A DNA stretch of 52,281 bases from Pseudomonadota bacterium (GCA_022360315.1 JAKSDA010000518.1:1-52281); one strand, 5' to 3'; numbered from the stretch's first letter, positions 1 to 8,240 are shown. Numbers and translations: made by a program. The notes: a model not told the origin generated them from the sequence alone.

Positions 1-153
1 ACCGCGACCCGCAAGTAAGTACCCATTATAGCCGACCAGCCCGCCGATGGCTGTGTTGCTCATCGGTCACGTAGGCCCACTATGCTCCCTCTTCGCGCCT
101 TGCCCTCGACGCGCTGGGCCGACCCTACTGGGCACTTACTTGCGGGTCGCGGT
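1..153. repeat. 25-bp inverted repeat pair enclosing a 103-bp spacer at the window edge
   Basis: Bases 1-25 and 129-153 are reverse complements with a single mismatch (T versus C, fourth base of the right-hand arm). The right arm begins 3 bp beyond the TAA stop of the mini-RpoN gene, so a transcript of that gene would fold into a 25-bp stem with a long loop. It could be a long-stem terminator, a small non-autonomous element with terminal inverted repeats, or an assembly artefact at a contig end. The sequence left of base 1 is not visible, so a target-site duplication cannot be tested. Confidence 0.6.
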
Positions 154-155
154 AC

Positions 156-656
156 TTAGCGACCGAGCAACTCGTCGAGCGACATCTCGCGATCTCCTAC
201 CCGTGCGGTTTTGCCCGTGGCCACCCGGAGCACGGTGGATTCGTGAAAGCCGAGATCATCGGCAATGCTGCGGATCGATAAACGCTCGGGGGTCGCCTTT
301 TCGCCGCGCAAAAACGACTCTTGCTTGGCGATCAGAATATCGCATAGGCAATACAGGGTCTCGTGGCGCCGCTCGACCGAGCGAACAAACCACTGCGCAT
401 CGCGATACATGGCCTCATCGTCGCCCGATTCGGCATAGAGCTCGCCGCAATCGGACACATTGGCCGAAATGCCCGCTGGGTGGACTTCGATCTCGACGTC
501 GGCGACAGGATCGACCTCGGGGGATTGCCAGCGCACCAGTGGGTTTGCCTCGATCTTCTCCTCGATCAAAGTGTACAGGTCACGCCAGGAAGCACCCAGC
601 ATCTGGATGGCTTGCTGTAGCTGTGGTGTGAGAACGAGTTGTCCTTTGTCGGTCAC
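156..656 (-). CDS. Miniature sigma-54 (RpoN)-like protein, internally deleted and lacking the RpoN box
   Basis: This 166-residue protein starts at a GTG preceded by GAGGA at a good distance. Residues about 6-42 match RpoN region I (LVLTPQLQQAIQML, then EANPLV), the part that activators act on. Residues 46-85 are acidic. Residues 87-155 match the end of the RpoN core-binding region and its helix-turn-helix (AQWFVRSVERRHETL, then IRSIADDLGFHESTVLRVAT). A normal RpoN has about 450-500 residues; here most of the core-binding domain and the C-terminal RpoN box that reads the -24 element are missing. The frame is open with no internal stops, so it may be a functional mini-protein (decoy or modulator) rather than decay, but an internal-deletion remnant cannot be excluded. 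Confidence 0.75.
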   Translation of the reverse strand: MTDKGQLVLTPQLQQAIQMLGASWRDLYTLIEEKIEANPLVRWQSPEVDPVADVEIEVHPAGISANVSDCGELYAESGDDEAMYRDAQWFVRSVERRHETLYCLCDILIAKQESFLRGEKATPERLSIRSIADDLGFHESTVLRVATGKTARVGDREMSLDELLGR

Positions 657-870
657 GATCGCAGTTCCTCAACGGCAGAGCGAGGTACCGACTATCTTGC
701 CACAGGCACGGCCCTGCGTGTTCAGTCCTGCCGCATATCGGTGGCGAGTCCACGCCAGTTCGAGGTGCGTCATGGGTCGGTCATCCACCCAATCTGACCA
801 GCCAGTCCGTGCCGGTGCAGGGTGTGATCGGCGATTGATTCCCGCCCACGAGCGCCGCTACAGTGACGTC

Positions 871-1149
871 GTGTCCGGCGGGCCCTCCACAGCGCTGTGG
901 GTCGTATATGTGCTCATCTCCGAGCCTACCGGACGGACCTATGTCGGAATCACGTCCGATCTCGCGCGCCGTCTGGCTCAACACAATGGCGAGGAACCAG
1001 GCGGAGCCAAGGCCACGCGCGCAGGTCGCCCGTGGGTAACCGGCGCATCCTACGGTCCCTTCACCACACGCGGGGATGCTCTCCGTGCCGAGCGAGCCGT
1101 CAAGAAGCTGCGCGGCCACCGGCGTTTGACCTGGCGCGCGCCGCCGTGA
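871..1149 (+). CDS. GIY-YIG endonuclease-fold protein
   Basis: The 92-residue product has the GIY-YIG nuclease core: a VYV strand (residues 14-16), a YVG strand about 10 residues later, the conserved Arg helix (LARRLAQHN) and a downstream glutamate in RAERAVKKLRG. This is the size of the small stand-alone UPF0213/YhbQ-like branch related to the UvrC N-terminal domain. I chose the GTG at 871 because it begins just before the fold; no strong ribosome site is visible. The substrate is unknown; family members are thought to act on DNA. It stands between the divergent mini-RpoN gene and msrA, with no obvious operon partner. Confidence 0.75.
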   Translation: MSGGPSTALWVVYVLISEPTGRTYVGITSDLARRLAQHNGEEPGGAKATRAGRPWVTGASYGPFTTRGDALRAERAVKKLRGHRRLTWRAPP

Positions 1150-1232
1150 CCTCGCCCCGATACCACCACTCGGTTGCCCGAGCCGGCAACGCATGGTGCT
1201 ACCGCGCATCATCTGTGCTTGAATGAACGAGC

Positions 1233-1886
1233 ATGCTGTTTACCCACAAAAAAATCACGATGCCAACCAGAGAAGACGCCCTGCCCGGCCGGGATCAGGC
1301 CCTGCCCGTACCGGACCAGCACTTCGTGAACAAAGCGCGCATGAAGCCGCCGTTTCCCGACTCGATCGAGCTGGCCCTATTTGGCATGGGATGCTTTTGG
1401 GGCGCAGAACGGAAATTCTGGCAATCGTCCGGCGTATACACCACCGCAGTCGGCTACGCCGCAGGTTACACCCCCAACCCGACCTACGAAGAGGTCTGTA
1501 CCGGCCTCACCGGACACAACGAAGTCGTCCAGGTAGGATTCGACCCGACCATCACGAGCTACAGCGACATGCTGCTGGTTTTCTGGGAAAACCACGACCC
1601 GACACAGGGCATGCGCCAGGGCAATGATACCGGCACTCAGTATCGCTCGGGCATCTACTATTTCTCCGAACAACAACGCCAGCAGGCCGAAGCATCGCGC
1701 GACGCCTATCAGCAAGCGCTCGGCACAGCCGGATACGGCACGATCACCACCGAGATCCTTCCCGCACCGCCGTTCTACTACGCCGAAGAATACCATCAGC
1801 AATACCTCGCCAAAAATCCCGGCGGGTATTGCGGACTCGGAGGCACTGGCGTCGAATGCCCGACCGGCCTGGCCGTGGCGCCCTGA
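1233..1886 (+). CDS. msrA: Peptide methionine sulfoxide reductase A
   Basis: This 217-residue protein reduces methionine-S-sulfoxide in proteins and free methionine. The catalytic motif GCFWG is present (GMGCFWGAER, about residues 51-60), as are FWENHDPTQGMRQGNDTGTQYRS and the C-terminal GYCGLGGTG carrying the resolving cysteine, as in E. coli MsrA (212 residues). The N-terminal stretch resembling E. coli (LF.KK...DALPGR) supports ATG 1233 rather than the internal ATG at 1260. The active-site residue is an ordinary cysteine codon, not TGA. It is monocistronic as far as can be seen. Confidence 0.95.
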   Translation: MLFTHKKITMPTREDALPGRDQALPVPDQHFVNKARMKPPFPDSIELALFGMGCFWGAERKFWQSSGVYTTAVGYAAGYTPNPTYEEVCTGLTGHNEVVQVGFDPTITSYSDMLLVFWENHDPTQGMRQGNDTGTQYRSGIYYFSEQQRQQAEASRDAYQQALGTAGYGTITTEILPAPPFYYAEEYHQQYLAKNPGGYCGLGGTGVECPTGLAVAP

Positions 1887-2223
1887 TCGATCCGATCATC
1901 CGATCGTCATCAGACGCGTGATCAACCTCTCGGCTCTCAGCTGGCCGTTATTGCCCCGCCATACTCCTCATCCATACCTGTGTGCGAGTTGGTAGTCTAC
2001 TGTGGTCAAATGACCTATGTTAGGCGCACAACACAATGGCCAAGTCGTGCGTAGGACGCGTAACCAGGCATATACTTTGTGCTCGATGTTATGGGTAGAG
2101 AGCAAATTGGGGACAAATGACCCTACTCGATTCGGGGAGGACAGTCCCACCCAGTGCATGGTCTGTCGCCCGGTTATGGTCACATCCACTTGGCCTTTGC
2201 CTTGCATTTGATTGGCCTTTGTG
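1887..2223 (+). promoter_or_regulatory. Gene-free interval, AT-richer, upstream of the VWA lipoprotein gene
   Basis: These 337 bases hold no convincing ORF. Visible elements are a near-repeat of CAAATGACC (about 2008 and 2114), two copies of TTGGCCTTT (2190-2198 and 2212-2220), and a -24/-12-like element at 2190-2206 described separately. The lower GC than the flanks fits a promoter region. Confidence 0.4.
2190..2206 (+). promoter_or_regulatory. Possible sigma-54 (-24/-12) promoter of the VWA lipoprotein gene
   Basis: TTGGCCTTTGCCTTGCA has the invariant GG (2192-2193) and GC (2204-2205) exactly 10 bp apart, with TTGC and A as in the consensus; three bases after TGGC deviate. Transcription would start near 2217, only a few bases before GTG 2221/ATG 2224, which fits the absence of a Shine-Dalgarno sequence there. 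One of the two TTGGCCTTT copies forms the -24 half. Confidence 0.35.
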
Positions 2224-3240
2224 ATGCACGCGAATGCTCGAAATACGTTTAGTCTCATCATACTTTCGTTGGTGCTCGGGCTGGGATGTGTCGCTTCTAC
2301 GGACTCTGATGACGGTTCTGACCCGGGGCAGAATCCCGGAGTTACTCCTGGCACTCCTGGCGGCCCAACCTGTGACCAGGTTCAACCCATTGAGATCATT
2401 GAGGGCCAACCACCTGATTTACTGCTGGTAGTGGATAAATCGGGCTCGATGAAGAGAGAGCTGAAAGACAAGACCAAGAAGTGGCCAGCCATGGTCTCGG
2501 CGGTCGACACCGTGGTTGCACAAAATCAGGACGGCATCAATTTTGGAATGATGTTGTTCCCCGGCAACCGCAGTTGTGGTGTGGGACGTGTCGAGTCTGG
2601 TATTGCGCCGAACAACAAGGAGGCGATTTCTACCGCTCTGGATAACGCCAATCCAGACGGCTATACCCCCACACACACCACGCTGGCCGACGCCTTGGCC
2701 TATTACAACTCGATACCGGTCAATCCCAACGGCCGCTATGTTCTCCTCGCCACGGATGGCCAGCCCAACTGCGTCAATCCCGACGATCTCGAGGAGGTGC
2801 GGACCCAGGAATCGATCGATGCGATCGCGGCGCTCAAGCAGGCCGAGATCAACACGTACGTGCTTGGATTTGGCTCGGACGTCAACAACGATCCGACCAC
2901 GCTGCAGCAGATGGCTGTGGCTGGCGGTACTGGGACGTACTACGCCGCCAACTCGTCGACGGATCTCGAAGCTGCCCTGGCCGTCATTGCCAGCTCGGTT
3001 TCGTTGCCGCCGTGTACGCTTGAGCTGGTCGATACGCCGGAAGATGATTCACGTCTCGAAGTCTATTTCGACGACGATGCTGTCGAGCGCGATCCCGACA
3101 AGCAGAACGGCTGGGAATACGATCAGAACGACAATGCGATCACGATCTACGGCGCCAGCTGTGACGAGCTTCGGTCGGGCAGTGTGAGCGAAATAGCGGT
3201 CGATTACGGCTGCGGTGGCGAGCCGGTCATCGTCAAATAG
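2224..3240 (+). CDS. von Willebrand factor A domain lipoprotein
   Basis: From ATG 2224 the 338-residue product begins with a lipoprotein-type signal (hydrophobic LIILSLVLGLG followed by Cys), then an acidic and Gly/Pro/Thr-rich linker, then a VWA domain. The metal-ion-dependent adhesion site is complete: DKSGS, a conserved Thr in YTPTHTTLADAL, and Asp in ATDGQPNC. The lipobox is not ideal but secretion is very likely. Such Cys-rich secreted VWA lipoproteins are common in Myxococcota; their ligands are mostly unknown. GTG 2221 and TTG 2212 are alternative starts in the same frame. No operon partner is evident. Confidence 0.85.
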   Translation: MHANARNTFSLIILSLVLGLGCVASTDSDDGSDPGQNPGVTPGTPGGPTCDQVQPIEIIEGQPPDLLLVVDKSGSMKRELKDKTKKWPAMVSAVDTVVAQNQDGINFGMMLFPGNRSCGVGRVESGIAPNNKEAISTALDNANPDGYTPTHTTLADALAYYNSIPVNPNGRYVLLATDGQPNCVNPDDLEEVRTQESIDAIAALKQAEINTYVLGFGSDVNNDPTTLQQMAVAGGTGTYYAANSSTDLEAALAVIASSVSLPPCTLELVDTPEDDSRLEVYFDDDAVERDPDKQNGWEYDQNDNAITIYGASCDELRSGSVSEIAVDYGCGGEPVIVK

Positions 3241-3246
3241 CGCTAC

Positions 3247-3269
3247 CGGCCGGTCGGATAGCCCGGCCG
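3247..3269 (+). terminator. GC-rich hairpin after the VWA gene
   Basis: CGGCCGG (3247-3253) pairs perfectly with CCGGCCG (3263-3269) over a 9-nt loop, 7 bases after the stop codon. No T-tract follows, so it would be a hairpin-type or Rho-assisted terminator at best. Confidence 0.35.
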
Positions 3270-3367
3270 CCCGATCGCCCCGCTCCACAACAACCCCGCT
3301 GCACAATTCCCTGCGGGACGTCGGTCCCACGAGATAAATCGCGCGGGACGTTGTAGAGTCCACCATT

Positions 3368-3955
3368 GTGTTGATCGCGGCTCGCTATCTAGTCGATCGT
3401 CTGCGCGAGCCCCGCTCGCGGGCCGACGAGCTCTTGCGTCTGCGCCGGCAGCTGACCGCGCAGTCCACAACCAGCAACGCCACTGCAGAAGAACGCCAGC
3501 TCGCCCTGCGTATGCGCGATCTGCGCGGTCAAATCGCGCAAGCACTGGGCCAGGTGGAATCCTGTGCTCACTGTGCTCGCGGCTATGCCGTTCCCGAAGG
3601 CCGCTGGACCGGCGGGCACTGTTGCAGTGGTAATACAGCCGATCTCTTTCACCACCACGAAATCGCAGCGCTGACCCTGTCGGGCACAGGCAGCTCGGAT
3701 TTGACCCCGCCGGGTTGCGATCATGCCGGCTGTTCGTTTCGCGGTCCGACGGGATGCTCCCTGTCCCCGCGCCACCGGCCGAATGTCTGCATTCGTTATC
3801 TGTGCGGCGAGTTGCGCGCCGAACTGGCCCATCGCGGCGACTTGGCCCACGTCCAGTCCCTGGTCGATGACCTCGAACAGACCTTTGATGCATTTGTGGC
3901 CATGCGCGCGACCCGGCTGGACAGCGAAGAACTGGCCGCTCTCTTCCCTGCCTGA
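3368..3955 (+). CDS. Cys-rich protein, YkgJ-like putative zinc/iron-chelating domain
   Basis: The 195-residue product starts at GTG 3368. Residues 1-62 are helical and charged (Arg/Leu-rich, coiled-coil-like). The rest carries nine cysteines in the order CxxC (66, 69), a CC pair (85-86), then CDHAGC, GC, and the ending pattern RPNVCIRYLC. The Cys-x-RP-x-x-Cys-x-x-x-x-Cys ending resembles the YkgJ (PF03692) metal-chelating family, but the match was judged by eye and the N-terminal helical part is not typical. No signal peptide is seen, so it is probably cytoplasmic. It is flanked by unrelated genes. Confidence 0.6.
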   Translation: MLIAARYLVDRLREPRSRADELLRLRRQLTAQSTTSNATAEERQLALRMRDLRGQIAQALGQVESCAHCARGYAVPEGRWTGGHCCSGNTADLFHHHEIAALTLSGTGSSDLTPPGCDHAGCSFRGPTGCSLSPRHRPNVCIRYLCGELRAELAHRGDLAHVQSLVDDLEQTFDAFVAMRATRLDSEELAALFPA

Positions 3956-4062
3956 TCGAAACCTGGGCGAATGTCGCCCGCGGGTGCGCCCGATGGCCGG
4001 AGTGCCGGGTCGGAATATCTCATGCCGGTTTACCTGCGGTCCCATATCCATATACTTCCGCC

Positions 4063-4620
4063 ATGGCACTCACCAGAGAAGAGGCCTGGCGCAAGCTGTG
4101 CGAATGGACCGCGAGCGATTCACTGAGAAAGCATGCCCGGGCAGTAGAAATCGTGATGCGAGCTGCGGCCAGACAATACGGCGGCAGCGACGCTGATCCA
4201 GAACAATGGGGGATCGCCGGCATGTTGCACGACGCCGACTACGAACAATGGCCCGACGACCACCCCCGGCGCATCGTTGCCTGGGTCGAGGAGCAAGGCG
4301 AAGACCACATCGCCCACGCCATTTCGGCCCATTACACCCGCTGGGGCATCCCGTACGAGACCGATCTCGACCGTGCGCTTGTGGCCTGCGATGAGCTCAC
4401 AGGCTTCATCGGTGCTTGCTCTCTGGTCCGGCCCGAGGGGATCGCCACGCTGACTCCCAAGTCGGTCAAAAAGAAACTCAAAGACAAGCGGTTTGCCGCG
4501 TCGGTGGAACGCGATGAAGTCTACAAGGGCGCCGATCTTCTCGGTGTCGAGCTGGGCGAGCATATCCAGTTCATCATCGACGCGCTCAAACCACACGCCG
4601 AAGAACTCGGCATTGATTGA
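4063..4620 (+). CDS. HD-domain protein (putative phosphohydrolase)
   Basis: The 185-residue product has the metal-binding HD pattern: His24 in KHARAVE, His56-Asp57 in GMLHDADY, and a later HAISAHY helix. This set is typical of stand-alone HD hydrolases of the YfdR/HDIG-related kind that act on nucleotides or phosphate esters. The ATG at 4063 follows a short intergenic stretch and is the natural start. The substrate cannot be deduced. It converges with the outer-membrane protein gene downstream. Confidence 0.8.
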   Translation: MALTREEAWRKLCEWTASDSLRKHARAVEIVMRAAARQYGGSDADPEQWGIAGMLHDADYEQWPDDHPRRIVAWVEEQGEDHIAHAISAHYTRWGIPYETDLDRALVACDELTGFIGACSLVRPEGIATLTPKSVKKKLKDKRFAASVERDEVYKGADLLGVELGEHIQFIIDALKPHAEELGID

Positions 4621-4638
4621 AGCGGCGATGAACCTGAA

Positions 4639-4660
4639 GCGGCGATGAGCCGCTCGCCGC
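4639..4660. terminator. Hairpin between two convergent genes
   Basis: GCGGCGA (4639-4645) pairs with TCGCCGC (4654-4660) across an 8-nt loop in the 68-bp gap between the HD gene and the convergent outer-membrane protein gene. A direct repeat GAAGCGGCGATGA occurs at 4619-4631 and 4636-4648. It lacks a T-tract on either strand, so a bidirectional terminator role is plausible but unproven. Confidence 0.3.
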
Positions 4661-4688
4661 AGCAGCCGATCAACCGATCGTCGTCGCC

Positions 4689-5300
4689 TCAGCGGAAGGT
4701 GAACGAAAGACCACCGGTGACATTGACGAACTCGTAGGTAAAATTGCCGCGGGTGCGGTTATAGGTCCCGACCACGGCCAGACCGAGTCCTGAGATCGGT
4801 TGAAACTCGAGCCCTGCAGCACCGATGCTACACAGCGCGTACTTGTTGTCGGTGCTCAAGATCTCCATTCCCGACCGCACACTGGTTCGCTCGTAGGCCA
4901 CGCCGCCGCCAGCCGACAGCCACAGGCGCATCGCGTTTCGGCCCAGGGTCAAGCGCGGCATGAGCGCCGCGGTGACAAAGTGAATTTCGAGGCTCTGACC
5001 GACGACCGTACTCCTGCGCGACAGAGGAGAGTACTCAGAGGCGATATCGAGACCCAGACCGTATTTCGACGTCCAGCCGACCCGCAGCCCGCCGGCCAGA
5101 CTCTGCTGATTGAGCGCCTTAAAATCGCTCAGAGGGACCAAAAGTCCCCCCTGAAGCACCATGCTCCAGTACGAACCGGCTTTCTGTTCCGAGTCGGCCC
5201 CAGCCTCTTGCTGAGCCTGCGCCGGAACGACCGCCACTGCGATGATGGCGAACGAGATGACTGCGAGCAAACCCATCGATGGCCGCCGGATCGCCAGCAC
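4689..5300 (-). CDS. Outer-membrane beta-barrel protein
   Basis: From GTG 5300 the 203-residue product has a basic n-region (AIRRPS), a hydrophobic core and a signal-peptidase site (VVPAQAQ). The mature part alternates short hydrophobic/aromatic strands (for example SMVLQGGLLVPL, GGLRVGWTSKYGLGLDIASEY) and ends in a terminal Phe-Arg strand (GGLSFTFR), as in small porin-like barrels. ATG 5276 is an alternative start but would remove the basic residues of the signal. The open frame continues upstream to 5513, but those residues do not look like a secreted protein. No specific function can be named. Confidence 0.7.
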   Translation of the reverse strand: MLAIRRPSMGLLAVISFAIIAVAVVPAQAQQEAGADSEQKAGSYWSMVLQGGLLVPLSDFKALNQQSLAGGLRVGWTSKYGLGLDIASEYSPLSRRSTVVGQSLEIHFVTAALMPRLTLGRNAMRLWLSAGGGVAYERTSVRSGMEILSTDNKYALCSIGAAGLEFQPISGLGLAVVGTYNRTRGNFTYEFVNVTGGLSFTFR

Positions 5301-5763
5301 GGTCGACGACCGAGCTCTGGGCAACACGATCGACGATACGATTGAATGGACGGACGACTTCAAGTTGGCGTACACGTGAATCAATGCGATATGCAAACCG
5401 GTAAGGCAAGAAGGGTAGTCTGCCGGCGCCGTTCGCGCCAGGTGATTCCTCACCTGGCTGGCCGACTTGTACCCCTTGTGGACATTGGCCCTTGGATAGA
5501 TCAAGCTCGCCACTTATTCAAACACTTATTGAATTACCGATTCCATCGAGCCACCTGTCGAGTATTCGGGCCTGCTGGACGGTCGACATGGCCGGGAAAT
5601 CAGGTTCCCGAACCCTGCCCGGGCGAGGCCTGCCCACCTTGTGGGCGTCGAACGTCCGTCGTGGGATTTGCCCGCAACGGTACTACTGAAGGGCACCGAT
5701 CTGAGCTCGATTCATACCCGGGTCTACAGATAACCCGGCCGGACAGCCAGATGGTAAGCCACC
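5301..5763. other. 463-bp gene-free interval with a 12-bp tandem repeat
   Basis: No convincing ORF lies here. It contains two tandem copies of CACTTATT[C/G]AA (5511-5534, 12-bp period) that also make the palindrome ATTCAA-N7-TTGAAT (5516-5534), and a short hairpin at 5718-5738 near the end of the flavoprotein gene. It serves as the upstream region of the barrel-protein gene. Confidence 0.5.
5718..5738 (-). terminator. Weak hairpin downstream of the flavoprotein gene
   Basis: CCGGGT (5718-5723) and ACCCGG (5733-5738) form a 6-bp stem with a 9-nt loop about 25 bases beyond the stop codon of the minus-strand flavoprotein gene. No T-run follows. Confidence 0.25.
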
Positions 5764-8031
5764 TCAGTGCGGCGACCGCGGCACGAAATCGCGGGCCAGT
5801 GCATAGGGTTCGGGCCAGGCCAGATCGACATCTTGTTCGTGGGCGGCGCGCCGGCAGAAATGCGGATCGTAGAGCAGAACCCGCTGAAGCACGCACAGGT
5901 CGGCCCGACCTGCAGCCAAAATACTGTTGACATCGGCATATGCGGCAATGCCGCCCGCAGCCATGGTCGGAATGTCGACTTCGTTGCGAATGCGATCGGC
6001 AAACCGCATATCGACCAGCTTGCCGGTGGGCACGACTTGATCGACCACATTATCGCCGGTGGTCACTCCCACGATATCGCAACCGGCCTCTTTTAACGCG
6101 GCGGCAATGGTCACCGCGGAATCCGCTGAGAGCCCGCCAGCGGCCCAGTCGGTGACCGATAGCTTTACTGTCAGTGGTTTTTGCGCCGGCCAGGCGCGGC
6201 GTACCGCAGCGATCACCTCGAGCGGAAAACGCAGGCGATTGGCCAGACTGCCCCCGTACTCGTCATCGCGCTGATTGGTCAGCGGCGACAAAAATCCGGC
6301 CAGAAGAGTTCCACCGGCAATATCGAGGCAAAGCAGGTCGAAACCGCCGGCGTCAGCCCGCGTTGTCGCAGCCGAAAAGTCGGCCACAATCCGACCTATA
6401 TCGTCCCGGGTCGCAGCGCGCGGCACCGGAGTATCCGGGCCATATGGAATCGCCGAGGCCGCGACCTGGCTCACCGCGCCCCGCCGGCCGGCGTGGCTGA
6501 GCAAAACTCCGGCGCGGGATCGACTGTGCCGGTGGATAAAATCGACCACACGGGCAAATCCGTCGCGGCAGGCCTCCGAATAGAGACCTGCCGACCGGGG
6601 CGTGCGCCGGCCATCCGGCGAAACCGCGACCGGCTCAGTCAAAACCACTCCGCAACCGCCCACCGCCAGGCTGCCCAAATGCATGAGATGCCAGTCACCG
6701 ACCACACCGTCGCTGGCCTGGCCCTGGGCGGGAGATGCTCCAACAACTCGATTGGGCAGAATGTAATCGGCAACCTTGAACGGAGTAAACATGGGCGGCA
6801 AGGGAGACCGATGCGCCTCGATCTCAACCACCTGGGCCAGCTCGGCAGAATCGGACAGGCCGCACTGCGCAAGGGCCTCTTCGGCGTAGAAACGGTCGAC
6901 TTCGGCGACGAATTCGGGGTCGCGCATCTTGAGGTTTTCGTGGCTCACCCGCAGGCTGCGGGTGAGCAGACTAAACGCAAACTGCTCGGGAGCCAGTTTC
7001 ATGTAGCGCTCGGTGGTCTCGAACCATTCCAGGCTGACCTGGGCAGCGCGCTGCAGCGATTCGACCACCGGCCGGCGCGATGCCTCGTACTCGCTGAGCG
7101 CTGCGGTCAACTCATCGGGAGACAGCCGGGCCCTACCGGCCAGAGCGCTGTCGAGCGCACTGGCCAGATGAATGCAATCCTCCATGGCCAACTTGGTCCC
7201 CGAACCGATAGAAAAATGCGCCGTATGCGCCGCATCGCCGACCAGCACCACATTGCCGTGATGCCAGCGCTTGTTGCGGATGGTGGGAAAACTGCGCCAA
7301 ATCGAGCGATTCTTGATCAGATGGTGGCCATCGAGTTCGCTTTCGAACACGTTTTCGAGATAGGCGATGGAGTCATCTTCCGAGACCGCCTCCAGGCCGG
7401 CCCTGCGCCAGGTATCGCCGGTACACTCGACAATAAAGGTTGAGCCGCTGTCCTGATAACGATAGGCATGAACGCGGAAAAGGCCGTGTTCACTCTCTTT
7501 GAAGTAAAACGTGAAAGCGCCAAACGGAAAGGTCGTACCCAACCAGACAAACTTGTTAGGCCGAACGTCGATGTCGGGTTCGAAGTACTCGGACAATGAA
7601 TCCCGCACCCTACTGGCCACACCGTCGGCCGCGACGATCAAATCGGCGTCGGCAAACTCGGCCACATCGGCCACATCAGTCTCAAAGTGGAGACGCACAC
7701 CGAGTTCTTTGCAGCGGCGCTGCAAAATCTCGAGCAACGTCTTTCGCTCCAGACCGCAAAAACCGTGTCCTGTCGAACGCAAAACCCGACCACCGATATG
7801 GGTATCGATATCGTCCCAATGGGCAAACTGGCCGGAAATCGCCGCGTAACTGGCCAGATCTGCCTCGGCCAGATTACCCAGCGTGGCGTCCGAGAACACC
7901 ACACCAAAGCCGAACGTATCGTCGGCCCGGTTGCGCTCGATCACCGTGATATCGTGGGCGGGATCGGCTTTTTTCATCAGAATACCGAAGTACAGCCCAG
8001 CCGGGCCGCCACCAATGCATACGATGTTCAT
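5764..8031 (-). CDS. Bifunctional 2-aminobenzoyl-CoA (anthraniloyl-CoA) monooxygenase/reductase-like flavoprotein
   Basis: The 755-residue product starts at ATG 8031 behind a strong AGAGGAAG site. Residues 1-395 are a group A FAD monooxygenase: CIGGGPAGLYF at 5-15, the FSDATLGNL region characteristic of this subfamily, and GDAAHTAHF at 265-273. Residues about 413-750 are an Old Yellow Enzyme barrel (TPFKVADYILPNRVVGASP, then SHAGRRG). This two-domain arrangement is that of 2-aminobenzoyl-CoA monooxygenase/reductase and salicylyl-CoA 5-hydroxylase, which hydroxylate and then reduce an aromatic CoA thioester. No CoA ligase or beta-oxidation partner is adjacent, so the pathway is unproven; it is divergent from the selenoprotein gene. 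Confidence 0.85.
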   Translation of the reverse strand: MNIVCIGGGPAGLYFGILMKKADPAHDITVIERNRADDTFGFGVVFSDATLGNLAEADLASYAAISGQFAHWDDIDTHIGGRVLRSTGHGFCGLERKTLLEILQRRCKELGVRLHFETDVADVAEFADADLIVAADGVASRVRDSLSEYFEPDIDVRPNKFVWLGTTFPFGAFTFYFKESEHGLFRVHAYRYQDSGSTFIVECTGDTWRRAGLEAVSEDDSIAYLENVFESELDGHHLIKNRSIWRSFPTIRNKRWHHGNVVLVGDAAHTAHFSIGSGTKLAMEDCIHLASALDSALAGRARLSPDELTAALSEYEASRRPVVESLQRAAQVSLEWFETTERYMKLAPEQFAFSLLTRSLRVSHENLKMRDPEFVAEVDRFYAEEALAQCGLSDSAELAQVVEIEAHRSPLPPMFTPFKVADYILPNRVVGASPAQGQASDGVVGDWHLMHLGSLAVGGCGVVLTEPVAVSPDGRRTPRSAGLYSEACRDGFARVVDFIHRHSRSRAGVLLSHAGRRGAVSQVAASAIPYGPDTPVPRAATRDDIGRIVADFSAATTRADAGGFDLLCLDIAGGTLLAGFLSPLTNQRDDEYGGSLANRLRFPLEVIAAVRRAWPAQKPLTVKLSVTDWAAGGLSADSAVTIAAALKEAGCDIVGVTTGDNVVDQVVPTGKLVDMRFADRIRNEVDIPTMAAGGIAAYADVNSILAAGRADLCVLQRVLLYDPHFCRRAAHEQDVDLAWPEPYALARDFVPRSPH

Positions 8032-8240
8032 GGCTTCCTCTCTGGCCGCAGTGTTGCGCTCCTCGACACCAATGTGCAAGCGATGACTCCGCCATTCCTC
8101 CAGCCTGGAATGGCAAACGCCCCAGGTTGGAATACCCAGAATCCGGGTTGGGAAACCCAGCCCCCATTCAGTGGTCTATTTGGCCTCTCTGGTGTGATTT
8201 CCCGGTTACCACTGCGCTGGCTTGTGCGTATCATGGTGCG

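Noticed and set aside
460..870. Open frame upstream of the GIY-YIG gene, which would make a 229-residue fusion
   Set aside because: It lies antisense to the mini-RpoN gene and has no protein-like composition; the domain begins right after GTG 871.
1884..1908. GATC-rich stretch after msrA as a regulatory palindrome
   Set aside because: The repeats of CCGATC are direct and irregular; no perfect inverted repeat or terminator can be formed.
5301..5513. N-terminal extension of the barrel protein to 274 residues
   Set aside because: It would place the signal peptide about 75 residues inside the protein; a start at 5300 or 5276 is needed for export.
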